This document shows positions 7,296-16,011 of a stretch of 64,000 bases of DNA, in pieces. The position numbers and the translations under genes were made by a program. Position 1 is the first letter of the stretch; the number at the start of each line of letters is the position of its first letter. The notes under the pieces were generated by a model, which made no database searches, was not told where the DNA came from, and saw only the letters and a list, made by a program, of their open reading frames with translations. This stretch comes from CAWJNF01 sp963844235 (GTDB lineage Bacteria; Actinomycetota; Thermoleophilia; Gaiellales; Gaiellaceae), in the NCBI GenBank assembly GCA_963844235.1, contig CAWJNF010000005.1:434001-498000 (forward strand), in the 5' to 3' direction.

Positions 7296-9981
7296 ATGCC
7301 GAAGCGCACCGACCTACGCAGCATCCTGATCGTCGGCTCGGGCCCGATTCGTATCGGGCAAGCGTGCGAGTTCGACTACTCCGGCTCGCAGGCTTGCCGC
7401 GTCCTGCGGTCGGAGGGCTACCGCGTCGTGCTCGTCAACTCGAACCCGGCGACGATCATGACCGACCCCGAGTGGGCCGACGCGACGTACGTCGAGCCCC
7501 TGGACGCCGAGGCGGTCGCCGCAATCGTCGAGAAGGAGCGTCCCGACGCTCTGCTGCCGACGCTGGGGGGGCAGACGGCGCTCAATCTCGCCGTCTCGCT
7601 CGGCGAGGCAGGAGTGCTCGAGCGCTTCGGAGTCGAGCTCATCGGTGCGAGCCTCGATTCCATCCGCCGCGCCGAGGATCGGCAGGAGTTCCGGGACGCG
7701 ATGCGCGCGGCCGGCCTTTCCGTGCCCGACAGCGTGGTGGTGCGCTCGCCCGAGGCATTGGCCGTCGGCTGGGCCCCGGCCGTCGTGCGGCCCGCGTTCA
7801 CGCTCGGGCGGCTCCGGGGGAGGGCTCGCCCACACCGAGGAGGAGCTCCGCGCCCAGGTCGTGCGCGGGCTCGAGGCGAGCCCGATCGGCGAAGTGCTCG
7901 TCGAGCGGTCGGTTCAGGGGTGGCAGGAGTTCGAGCTCGAGGTGATGGCCGACCGGGCCGGCAACTGCGTCGTCGTCTGCTCGATCGAGAACCTCGATCC
8001 GATGGGCGTGCACACCGGCGACTCGTGGACGGTTGCGCCACAGCAGACGCTGCCGGACGCCGAGTACCAGCGCCTGCGAGAGGCCGCCTTCACCTGCGCC
8101 CGCACGGTCGGGGTGGCGACTGGCGGCGCGAACGTCCAGTTCGCGTACGAGCCGGCGACGCGCGAGCTCGTCGTCATCGAGATGAACCCGCGCGTGTCGC
8201 GCTCGTCGGCGCTGGCCTCGAAGGCGACCGGGTTCCCGATTGCGAAGCTCGCCGCACTCCTGGCCGTCGGCTACACGCTCGACGAGCTGCCGAACGACAT
8301 CACGGGCTCATCGAGCGCGGCGTTCGAGCCGGCGCTCGACTACGTCGCCGTGAAGGCGCCGCGCTTCGACTTCGGGAAGTTCCCCTGGATCGAGCCGGTG
8401 CTCGGGACTCAGATGCAGGCCGTCGGTGAGGCCCTCGGGCTCGGACGCACGTTTCCGGAGGCTTTCCTGAAGGCGCTCGACGGTCTCGAGGCCGAGGCCG
8501 AGATTCCCGCGATCCCGGGCCTCCATCCGTACTTCGAGGCGGAGCTCGACTCGATCCGAGAGGCCGAGCAGCGTCTCCGGGACTCCGGCGACGTCGCCGG
8601 CGCGAAGCGATTCGGTCTGCCGGACGCGCGTATCGCCCGCATCCTCGGCGTCGAAGAGGCTGAGGTTCGACGCCGCCGGCCGCTGCCGGGGCGTCTCGCC
8701 GTGGACTCGTGCGCGGCGGAGTTCGAGGCGCGCACGCCGTACTACTACCTGTCGTACGAGCCCGGGGACGGCAACGGCGGCCCCCCCGGTCGAGCCGTCG
8801 TCATCCTCGGCTCGGGGCCGAACCGCATCGGTCAGGGAATCGAGTTCGACTACTGCTGCGTCCGCGCGGCGCAGTCGTTCCGCTCGCTCGGCTACGAGGC
8901 CGTGCTCCTCAACTCGAACCCGGAGACCGTGTCGACCGACTACGACACGTCCGACCGCCTCTACCTCGAGCCGGTGACGCTCGAGAGCGCGCTCGACGTC
9001 TGCGCGCTCGAGCAGCCGCTCGGCGTGGTCGTCACCCTGGGGGGTCAGACCCCGCTCAAGCTCGCGCACGGGCTCGCCGAGGCGGGCGTGCCGCTGCTCG
9101 GCGACCCGCTGCCGGCGATCGACACGGCCGAGGACCGCGGGAAGTTCGGCCTCGTGCTCGAGGAGCTAGGCATTCCGCACCCGCGCTGGGGCATGGCCGA
9201 CGGGCCGGACGAGGCCATCGCCGTCGCTCGCCGCATCGGCTATCCGGTGCTCGCCCGCCCCTCGTACGTCCTGGGGGGCCAGCGGATGCGCGTCTGCCGC
9301 GACGACGACTCCCTCGCCCGCGCGGCCAGAGCGGGCGAGCGCGTGCTCGTCGATCAGTTCCTCGAGGGTGCCCTGGAGCTCGACGTGGACGTCCTCTGCG
9401 ACGGGGAGTCGGCGTGGGTCGCCGGCATCCTCGAGCACATCGAGCCGGCCGGCGTGCACTCCGGCGACTCGGCCTGCGTGATCCCGGGGCCCTCGGTGAC
9501 GGAGACGCTCGAAGACGGGATCGGGGCGATAGCGGGCGCCCTCGCGAAGCGGCTCGGCGCACGAGGGCTCCTCAACCTTCAGCTGGCCGTCACGGACGGC
9601 AGCCTGCAGATCATCGAGGCGAACCCGCGCGCTTCCCGAACCGTTCCGTTCGTGGCCAAGGCGACCGGGGTGCCGCTCGTCGACCTGGCCTGTCGCCTGA
9701 TGCTCGGCGCCCCACTCGCCGACCTCGACCTGCCGGACCGCGCCCGGCCGACGAGGGCCTGGGCGAAGGAGGCGATCTTCCCGGAGGATCGCTTCCCGGG
9801 GGCCGCCGACCGGGCTGCCGAGATGCGCTCGACGGGGGAGGTAATGGCGGGCGGGGACTCGGTGGCCGAGGCGTACGGGCGGGCGCTGCGCGCGGCCGGC
9901 CGCTCGCTTGCTCGGCCCGGGCCGGCACCGCCGTCGCTGCAGGAGCTGGCACGCCCGACGGCGCCGGCTTCGCGGTGCTGA
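7296..9981 (+). CDS. carB: carbamoyl-phosphate synthase large subunit, frameshifted and lacking the C-terminal allosteric domain
   Basis: Synthesises carbamoyl phosphate from bicarbonate, ammonia and two ATP. Both ATP-grasp halves are recognisable: GSGPIRIGQACEFDYSGSQ near the start and SGPNRIGQGIEFDYCC in the second half, with LGGQTALNLA/LGGQTPLKLA and MNPRVSRSS/NPRASRTVPF. The frame breaks at 7806-7808, where GGG should be GG: PAFTLG continues as GSGGGLAHTEEEL one frame over. The total span equals 895 codons plus one base. It ends soon after MRSTGEVMAGGDSVAEAYG, where ordinary CarB (about 1070 residues) still has a roughly 130-residue MGS-like regulatory domain. The oligomerisation segment is also short. 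The enzyme would thus lack the usual ornithine/UMP control site. Confidence 0.93.
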
Positions 9982-10066
9982 CGCGCCCGCGGGTCTGACC
10001 CCTCCCGCTACTGTGATCGGGAACGGCCGGCAGGAGCCGGGCGTCCAGACCCGAACCGAAGCCGTC

Positions 10067-11320
10067 ATGACCCCTCTTCGCATCCTCGTCGCCGCCGGCT
10101 GCGCCCTTGCCGCGAGCGGCGCCCTTCTGGGCGCTACGTCCGTCACGGCCACGGTTCCCGGCGGGAACGGCAAGATCGTCTTCGCGTCGAATGCGGCCGG
10201 CCAGCTCGACGTCTACGTCGTGAACGGCGACGGGAGCGGCCGAACGAACCTGACTCTGGGTTCGCCCGGCATCGACGAGGATCCCGCGTGGTCGCCGGAC
10301 GGGACCCGCATCGCCTTCGCGAGCAACCGCGGGGGCAACAGCGATGTCTACGTGATGGACGCCACGGGCTCGAACGTCGTCAAGCTCACCGACTCGCCGT
10401 TCGAGGACAGCGACCCGGCGTGGTCGCCGGACGGGACGCGGATCGCGTTCGTCTCGACGCGCTCGCAGAACGCCGGCGATATCGGGGACTCGAGCGAGGA
10501 GATCTGGGTCATGAACGCCGACGGGACCGATCCGGTCCGACTCACGACCAACGTGCTGTTCGACGACGATCCGGCCTGGTCGCCCGACGGGAAGCGCATC
10601 GCGTGGTCTCGCTTGGCCGGCTCGTTCGACATCTGGGTGATGAACGCCGACGGCAGCGGGCAGGTGCGGCTCACCACGACGCACGGCGGCGACGAGCGTC
10701 CGAGCTGGTCTTCCGACGGGTCTCGCATCCTGTTCAGCTCTCAGCGAGACGGGGGCAGCGGCTTTGGAATCCGCGGCGGCGGGACCGGCAGCATCTACGC
10801 GATGAACCCCGACGGCTCCGACCAGGTCGCGCTGACGACCTCGATCGTCGACCGGGATCCGGCCTTCTCGCCGGACGGCGCGCGTTTCGTCTTCGCGTCC
10901 TCCCGCAGCGGCGGCGACCTGGAGCTCTACCTGGCTGCTGCGGACGGCCCCGGTGGGCCCACGCAGATCACGTTCGACGATGCCAACGATATCGAGCCGG
11001 ACTGGCAACCCGCCCCGCCGTTGCCGCTGCCGGCGGGCGAGGCGGACCCGTGCACGATTCGCGGCTCCGTTCATGACGATGTCGTCACCGGCACGGCCGG
11101 CGACGACGTGATCTGTGGCCTCGGCGGAAACGACGTGCTTCGGGGGCGTGGCGGCAACGACAGGCTGCTCGGGGGAGAGGGCGACGACACGCTGGTCGGC
11201 GACGCCGGCGCCGACGTCCTCCGCGGGGGGCCCGGCAACGACGAGGCGGACGGCGGTCCGGGTCGCGACAGATGCCGCACCGAGTCGTCGACCGGCTGCG
11301 AGCGCGTGCGCTCCCGCTAA
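10067..11320 (+). CDS. secreted TolB-like beta-propeller with C-terminal Ca-binding (RTX-like) repeats
   Basis: The 417-residue exported protein has a signal peptide in the first 28 residues (ILVAAGCALAASGALLGATS). It then has about six propeller blades, each ending in a D-x-D-P-A-W/F-SPDG-x-R/K-I-A/V-F/W motif (EDPAWSPDGTRIAFAS and variants), the PD40/TolB pattern. The last ~80 residues hold nonapeptide-like GGNDVLRGRGGNDRLLGGEG repeats of the hemolysin-type calcium-binding kind, then a cysteine pair. The role is unknown; propellers of this sort bind proteins or glycans outside the membrane. The start ATG at 10067 precedes the signal peptide. It is monocistronic after carB. Confidence 0.8.
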   Translation: MTPLRILVAAGCALAASGALLGATSVTATVPGGNGKIVFASNAAGQLDVYVVNGDGSGRTNLTLGSPGIDEDPAWSPDGTRIAFASNRGGNSDVYVMDATGSNVVKLTDSPFEDSDPAWSPDGTRIAFVSTRSQNAGDIGDSSEEIWVMNADGTDPVRLTTNVLFDDDPAWSPDGKRIAWSRLAGSFDIWVMNADGSGQVRLTTTHGGDERPSWSSDGSRILFSSQRDGGSGFGIRGGGTGSIYAMNPDGSDQVALTTSIVDRDPAFSPDGARFVFASSRSGGDLELYLAAADGPGGPTQITFDDANDIEPDWQPAPPLPLPAGEADPCTIRGSVHDDVVTGTAGDDVICGLGGNDVLRGRGGNDRLLGGEGDDTLVGDAGADVLRGGPGNDEADGGPGRDRCRTESSTGCERVRSR

Positions 11321-11384
11321 AGCGACCGCAGCCCTCCGTCGCGGCGGGTGGCGCCGAGCCCCGTGAGGGGCAACACTTCACGTC

Positions 11385-12497
11385 GTGCGCACGTGGGCGC
11401 TCCTGCTGGGCGTCGCCGCCATCGCCGTCGCGGCCGCCGTCGACACGATCCGCAGCGACAGCACCGAAGCGGCCTCGGGACGAGCCGAGCCCGAGGCCGA
11501 GGCGGTCGCCGCGGGACGAGGAGCTCGTCGGGCCCCGACACCCCGCCGGGCGGCGCGCTCCCCGGCCTGCTGGTCGTCGTCACCGGCGATGGATGCCGTC
11601 TGCGTGTCATCGACCTCGCGGGTCCCGACGCTGGGCGCGGAGGGCCCTCGCACGGACTGCGGGCTCTGGCTTCCGCCGGACGGGGCGCTCGCGGCGGTGT
11701 CGCAGCCCTGGGTGCCAGGGACACCGTCGCCGTACTCCGGCATTGCGCTCGCACGTCTCACGGATCCGCCCGAGCACGTCCGCGACGTCGGCCTTGCGGC
11801 AGGGGAGGTGACCTGGTCTCCCGATGCGACGCAGCTCGCGCTGTGCGGGACGCGGAGTCGCACCGTGGTCTACGAGGCGGCCGGTGGGGCCGAGAACGAG
11901 GTCGTCGGCTGTGGCCCGCGCTTCGTCCCCGACGGCTCGCTGCTCACCTCTCCGGCCAGGGTGTTCGGCGACCAGCTCTTTCGCGACGGCGAGGTGGAGC
12001 TGGACGCCCTCGACCTGCTGCGGGGCTTCGATGCGTCCGCCGCCGGCGACCTCGACGTGCTCGCCTACGACGAGACCGAGGACGGCCTTCTCGTCGTGTC
12101 GGTGCTGAGGTTCGAGCCGCTCGGGTCACGGACGGTCCTCGAGCTGTGGCAGGACGGCGCGATGCTGGCCGGCGTCGAGCTGCCGCGGCGGTTCGGCGTC
12201 GGCTCGAGGCGGTTCGGCGAGTACCTGCGCTTCAGCCCCACCGGGACCTCGCTCGCGGTGGGGCCGTCCGCGGCCCGCGACTCGATGACCTTCGTCGACA
12301 TGCGCCTGCGCCGCCCGTCGCTCGAGCTCTCCTACCAACGCGGATTCGCGTGGTCGCCCGACGGACAGTGGCTCGCCGTGGCGCTCGACGACGAGATCGT
12401 CATCTACAGCACGAATTCGTCCGAGGCCGTGTATCGCCTGCCGCTGGCGGCGGCCGCGCTCGGCTGGACGGCCGGCTCTGGAGCCGAGGGTGACTGA
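11385..12497 (+). CDS. membrane-anchored beta-propeller-like protein, probable paired frameshifts
   Basis: GTG start, one N-terminal membrane segment (WALLLGVAAIAVAAAV), then an extracytoplasmic part with weak WD40/PD40-like motifs (VTWSPDATQLALCG, LRFSPTGTSLAVG, FAWSPDGQWLAVALDDEIVI). Between about 11513 and 11636 the sensible reading lies in another frame (PDTPPGGALPGLLVVVTGDG, then CRLRVIDLAG), implying one base lost at GGG (11513-11515) and one gained at CCC (11634-11636). The last codons overlap the following peptidase gene by eight bases, so the two are probably cotranscribed. No specific function can be assigned; it may be a sensor or scaffold facing the outside. Confidence 0.7.
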   Translation: MRTWALLLGVAAIAVAAAVDTIRSDSTEAASGRAEPEAEAVAAGRGARRAPTPRRAARSPACWSSSPAMDAVCVSSTSRVPTLGAEGPRTDCGLWLPPDGALAAVSQPWVPGTPSPYSGIALARLTDPPEHVRDVGLAAGEVTWSPDATQLALCGTRSRTVVYEAAGGAENEVVGCGPRFVPDGSLLTSPARVFGDQLFRDGEVELDALDLLRGFDASAAGDLDVLAYDETEDGLLVVSVLRFEPLGSRTVLELWQDGAMLAGVELPRRFGVGSRRFGEYLRFSPTGTSLAVGPSAARDSMTFVDMRLRRPSLELSYQRGFAWSPDGQWLAVALDDEIVIYSTNSSEAVYRLPLAAAALGWTAGSGAEGD

Positions 12498-13626
12498 GGC
12501 CGAGGCCCTCCTGGCGGAGCTCGTCTCCGTCGAATCGATCAACCCCGTCCTCGTTCCGGGGGGCGCCGGAGAGGGGCGGATCGCTCGGCGGGTCGCCGAG
12601 TGGCTCGAGGCGGCGGGCCTCGAGACGTCGCTCGAGGACGCGGCGCCCGGCCGCCCGAACGCCGTCGCCGTGGCGCGGGGGACGGGTGGCGGCCGGTCGC
12701 TGCTGCTGGTGGCCCACACGGATACGGTCGGCGTCGCGGGCATGGAACGGCCCTTCGAGCCGCGCGTGGAGGACGGCCGTCTCTACGGGCGCGGCGCCTA
12801 CGACATGAAGGCGGGGCTCGCGGCGATCATGCTCGCGGGGCGAGAGGCGGCCCGGCGCCGGCTCCGCGGCGACGTGATCGTGGCCGCCGTCGCCGACGAG
12901 GAGCACGCGAGCCTCGGCGCGGAGGCGCTCGTGCGGGGCTGGGCTGCCGACGCGGCCATCGTCACGGAGCCGACCGGCCTCGACGTCTGCGTCGCGCACC
13001 GCGGCTTCGTCTGGCTGGACGTGGAGACGCGTGGCCGTGCGGCGCACGGCTCGATGCCCCACCTGGGGATCGATGCGATCGCGAAGATGGGCCCGGTCAT
13101 CGCCGGCCTGGCGGAAGTCGACCGCTCGCTGCGCGCCGAGCCGCTCCACGCATTGCTGGGGTCGGGCTCGCTCCACTGCTCGCTGATCGAGGGCGGCCAG
13201 GAGCTGTCGAGCTACCCGGACCGATGCCTGCTTCGCGTCGAGCGGCGGACCGTGCCGGGAGAGGCGCCCGCCGACGCCGAGCGCGAGGTGCGGGATCTCC
13301 TCGCGGCCGCGGCCGCCGGCGACCCCGACTTCGAGGGCGCGGTGCAGGTCACGTTCGCGCGGGACGCGTTCGAGGTCGACCAGCGGGAGCAGATCGTCGA
13401 GACGGTGCGCGCGTGCGCCTCGGAGATCCTCGGGCGCGAGCCGGCGATCGTCGGGCACTCCGCCTGGATGGACTCCTCCGTCCTCGCCGGAGCGGGTATA
13501 CCGACGGTCGTCATCGGTCCGGGCGGACACGGCGCCCACGCGGCGATCGAATGGGCCGACCTCCGCGAGCTCGAGCTGGCGGTCGAGATCCTCGTGCGCG
13601 CGATCGACGGATTCTGTTCTGACTAG
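12490..13626 (+). CDS. M20-family metallopeptidase / acetylornithine deacetylase-like
   Basis: 378-residue zinc amidohydrolase of the ArgE/DapE/CPG2 type. Metal ligands are visible: His76/Asp78 in LLVAHTDTVG, the bridging Asp in RGAYDMKAGLAAI, the catalytic Glu pair in VADEEHASLG, an aspartate/glutamate in VTEPTGLDVCVAHRG, and the last His in GPGGHGAHAAIEW. The middle insert carries the dimerisation domain. ArgE is biochemically redundant with the ArgJ found here, so another substrate (a dipeptide or N-acyl amino acid) is more likely. The GTG start overlaps the upstream gene by eight bases. The family is certain, the substrate is not. Confidence 0.85.
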   Translation: MTEAEALLAELVSVESINPVLVPGGAGEGRIARRVAEWLEAAGLETSLEDAAPGRPNAVAVARGTGGGRSLLLVAHTDTVGVAGMERPFEPRVEDGRLYGRGAYDMKAGLAAIMLAGREAARRRLRGDVIVAAVADEEHASLGAEALVRGWAADAAIVTEPTGLDVCVAHRGFVWLDVETRGRAAHGSMPHLGIDAIAKMGPVIAGLAEVDRSLRAEPLHALLGSGSLHCSLIEGGQELSSYPDRCLLRVERRTVPGEAPADAEREVRDLLAAAAAGDPDFEGAVQVTFARDAFEVDQREQIVETVRACASEILGREPAIVGHSAWMDSSVLAGAGIPTVVIGPGGHGAHAAIEWADLRELELAVEILVRAIDGFCSD

Positions 13627-13771
13627 CTGAGGGCAGGAAGCGGACGCGGCGCGGCCGCGCCTCATGTCGCGGCCGGCTGCTACGACTTCCGCACACACGA
13701 CCTGCTCACGTCGCTGTTCGCGCAGGACGAGCCGCTCGAGGTCCGCTGCGCGCGGGATGTGCGTACGGGGC

Positions 13772-13805
13772 GATCGTCCGACCGGGATGATCGTCCGACC
13801 GGGAT
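13772..13805. repeat. 17-bp perfect tandem duplication
   Basis: GATCGTCCGACCGGGAT occurs twice head to tail (13772-13788 and 13789-13805), directly before a palindromic repeat. It lies in the 212-bp gap between the peptidase and tatA, which otherwise shows no supported gene. Confidence 0.9.
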
Positions 13806-13807
13806 GT

Positions 13808-13831
13808 GTAGGGGCCGGTCCCCGACCGGCC
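13808..13831. repeat. short GC palindrome, GGTCCCCGACC variant
   Basis: TAGGGGCCGGTCCCCGACCGGCC, a variant of the dispersed palindrome family in which the inner arms are GGTC/GACC. It sits eight bases from the tatA stop codon and would form a hairpin at the 3' end of that transcript. Confidence 0.75.
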
Positions 13832-13838
13832 GCGGGGC

Positions 13839-14231
13839 TTAAGTCCGGTCGGACGTGGCCGCGGCCGGCTCTTCCTCGCGCGCCGGCTCGGGCTCGACCG
13901 GGGCGTCCGGCGGTGCGGCGGCCTCCGGTGGCACTGGGTCGACGGGCGCCGCGACGATCTCTCCCTCGACGACCTCGTCCTCGACCTTCTCCTCGGCGAA
14001 CGGGTTGAGCGCGTCCTTGAACTGTTTCTTCGGGTTGAGCCCGTCGCCGAAGGCGGCCGGCGTGTCCGCCGTCGCGTCCTTCAGCTCCTTGGCCGTGTCG
14101 CCCACCGAGTCCTTGAACTCGCGCATGCCCTTGCCGAGCGAGCGTCCGATCCCGGGCAGGCGCTTCGGCCCGAACACGAGCAAGATCGCGAGCACGATGA
14201 GCGCGATCTCCCAGGCGCCGAGGTTGCCCAT
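13839..14231 (-). CDS. tatA: twin-arginine translocase subunit TatA/E
   Basis: Pore-forming component of the Tat system that exports folded proteins. The start ATG at 14229-14231 gives MGNLGAWEIALIVLAILLVF, the N-terminal membrane helix, then the FGPKRLPGIGRSLGKGMREF hinge and amphipathic helix that define TatA. The 130-residue product is longer than many TatA proteins because of a C-terminal tail of about 60 residues rich in Glu, Pro and Ala, which is probably disordered. No tatB or tatC is adjacent. The gene is followed by a palindromic repeat. Confidence 0.92.
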   Translation of the reverse strand: MGNLGAWEIALIVLAILLVFGPKRLPGIGRSLGKGMREFKDSVGDTAKELKDATADTPAAFGDGLNPKKQFKDALNPFAEEKVEDEVVEGEIVAAPVDPVPPEAAAPPDAPVEPEPAREEEPAAATSDRT

Positions 14232-14314
14232 GGCCTGAGAGTAGCAGTGGCGCGAACGCACCGGCAACGAGAGCGGCGTTGCGCCCGGAGCCGCGAGATG
14301 CTAGATCATGTGGC

Positions 14315-15106
14315 ATGGCGGGCAAGCGGAGGAGGGTCGTACGAGTCCTCAACTGCGAGCCGTCGCGCGACCGGCACGAGGACTGGCTGATCGACCACGC
14401 CCGAGGTGCACGCCTGCTGCGAGCCGCCGCGCCGCCGGCCGCCAAGGATCTGCGCACGGACTGGTGGAAGGTGGGCGAGCAGGGCTCGACCGGCTCGTGC
14501 GTCGGCTGGGCCGTGGCCGACAGCGTGCTGCGCTGGCACTTCGTCAAGGCCGGCAGGCTTGCCGAGACGGAGCGCCTGTCGCCCCGGTATCTCTGGATGG
14601 CCTCGAAGGAGCTCGACGATCTGCGCACGCGCCCGACGACGTTCATCGAGCGGTCGGGGACGAACATCAAGTCCGCGCTCGACGTGGCGCGCAAGTACGG
14701 CGTCGTGAAAGAGACCGCCCTCCCGTTCTCCGCCGCCAGGCTCTACGGCGGCGACGTAGAGACCTTCTATGCCGCGGCCGCCACCCTCAAGATCGCCTCG
14801 TACTTCAACCTCGGCCGCGACGCGGCCGCCTGGAAGCGGTGGCTCGCCGACAAGGGCCCGATCGCAGTTCGCCTCGACGTCGACCGCACGTGGGACCAGG
14901 CGGCGGCGAACCAGGGGAACCTCGACGAGTACCGCGAGGACACGAAGCGCGGCGGGCACGCCGTGGCCCTGGTCGGCTACACGGCGGATCGCTTCGTCGT
15001 AAGGAATAGCTGGGGCGCGACCGGTTGGGGCGACGGCGGGTTCGGCTACGCGTCGCTCGCGTACGCGCGTGAGGCCTTCACCGAGGCCTACGGCGTCGCG
15101 GTGTAG
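14315..15106 (+). CDS. papain-like (C1) cysteine peptidase
   Basis: A 263-residue C1 peptidase without a signal peptide or evident propeptide from the chosen ATG (14315). The active site is complete: the oxyanion Gln and catalytic Cys62 in EQGSTGSCVGWAVADSVLRW, His215 in GGHAVALVGY, Asn231 in VVRNSWGATGWGDGGFGYAS. The order and spacing are those of papain, and the length is that of a mature enzyme. Lack of an export signal suggests a cytoplasmic protease, or one needing another route. It is divergent from tatA. An upstream in-frame start near 14279 would add 12 residues without improving the signal. Confidence 0.85.
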   Translation: MAGKRRRVVRVLNCEPSRDRHEDWLIDHARGARLLRAAAPPAAKDLRTDWWKVGEQGSTGSCVGWAVADSVLRWHFVKAGRLAETERLSPRYLWMASKELDDLRTRPTTFIERSGTNIKSALDVARKYGVVKETALPFSAARLYGGDVETFYAAAATLKIASYFNLGRDAAAWKRWLADKGPIAVRLDVDRTWDQAAANQGNLDEYREDTKRGGHAVALVGYTADRFVVRNSWGATGWGDGGFGYASLAYAREAFTEAYGVAV

Positions 15107-15191
15107 GGCCGGACGACGGCGCGGTCGCGGTAGCGTGCCCGACCCGCCGTCCCTGCAGCTAGCCTGACGCGATGCTCGACGAGGCGGCACG

Positions 15192-15794
15192 GTGAAGAAG
15201 GGGCCGATTGCGCGGCTGACGCAGCGTCTCCCGCCCCGCTGGCGCGCCCCAGCCGACTGGGCGATCACGATTTTGATCGCGGTCGGCGTCGTCCTCCTCG
15301 TCAAGGGCTTCATTGTCAATCCGTACCGGATCCCGTCGTCGTCGATGGAGCCGACCTTCCACTGCACCGGCCAGTCCGGTTGCCTCGGGAGCTCGAACGA
15401 TCGGGTACTCGCAAACCGATTCATCTGGCACTTCTCCGATCCGGAGCGGGGCGACGTGGTCGTGTTCGAGGCCCCCGAGCAGGCCGCCCAGGAATGCGGT
15501 CAGGCCGGGACCTACGTCAAGCGGATCATTGCGCTCCCCGGCGAGACCGTCAGCGCGGAGCAGGGCGAGGTGTTCGTCAACGGCGAGCGGCTCGACGAGC
15601 CGTACCTGCGCGAGGGGCATCGCCAGACGCCGCGCGATTTCACGAAGACGCTCGGGGAGGACGAGTACTGGATGATGGGCGACAACCGGGACATGTCGTG
15701 CGATAGCAGCCGCTGGGGGCCGATCTCGCGCGAGGCCATGGTGGGCCCGGTCTTCTTCGTCTATTGGCCACTCGGGAGGATCGGCTTCCGGTAA
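15192..15794 (+). CDS. lepB: signal peptidase I
   Basis: Membrane serine protease that removes signal peptides from exported proteins. 200 residues, GTG start at 15192. One N-terminal membrane helix (WAITILIAVGVVLLVKGFIV) is followed by box B with the nucleophile Ser51 (YRIPSSSMEPT), the general-base Lys110 in YVKRIIALPGE, and box E in MGDNRDMSCDSSRWGPI. All catalytic elements of the S26 family are present. A short insertion with two cysteines (CTGQSGC) follows box B and may form a disulfide. Just downstream begins a 210-bp foldback element. Confidence 0.96.
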   Translation: MKKGPIARLTQRLPPRWRAPADWAITILIAVGVVLLVKGFIVNPYRIPSSSMEPTFHCTGQSGCLGSSNDRVLANRFIWHFSDPERGDVVVFEAPEQAAQECGQAGTYVKRIIALPGETVSAEQGEVFVNGERLDEPYLREGHRQTPRDFTKTLGEDEYWMMGDNRDMSCDSSRWGPISREAMVGPVFFVYWPLGRIGFR

Positions 15795-15801
15795 CGCTCT
15801 C

Positions 15802-16011
15802 GATGGTTGATTCCACGATCTACGCGCGGCCGGATGCGCCATCTGGCGCGTCTGGGCCGCTTCCGTCTGGAGCCTGGGCTCTCAGACAGGCCCGTGCGCT
15901 TCGGGAGGCCGGGGCTTGCCGAGGCGTCCAGCCTCGCCTGCGCCCCGCCCTCCCGTCCCAGAGCGGCCAGCTGACGCCCCGGCGGAGGCGGATCTCGTGG
16001 AATCAACCATC
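15802..16011. mobile_element. 210-bp foldback (MITE-like) element
   Basis: The ends are a perfect 17-bp inverted repeat, GATGGTTGATTCCACGA (15802-15818) and its complement (15995-16011). Inside, the two halves continue to pair imperfectly, so the whole unit could fold into a long hairpin. No open frame of note is contained. It fills the space between the lepB stop and the convergent EamA stop codon, which overlaps its last base. It resembles a non-autonomous transposable element; a transposase and target-site duplication were not identified. Confidence 0.65.

Noticed and set aside
13659..13770. Possible coding remnant reading CYDFRTHDLLTSLFAQDEPL
   Set aside because: No start codon or homologue recognised and it ends in the tandem repeat; support is too weak for a gene.
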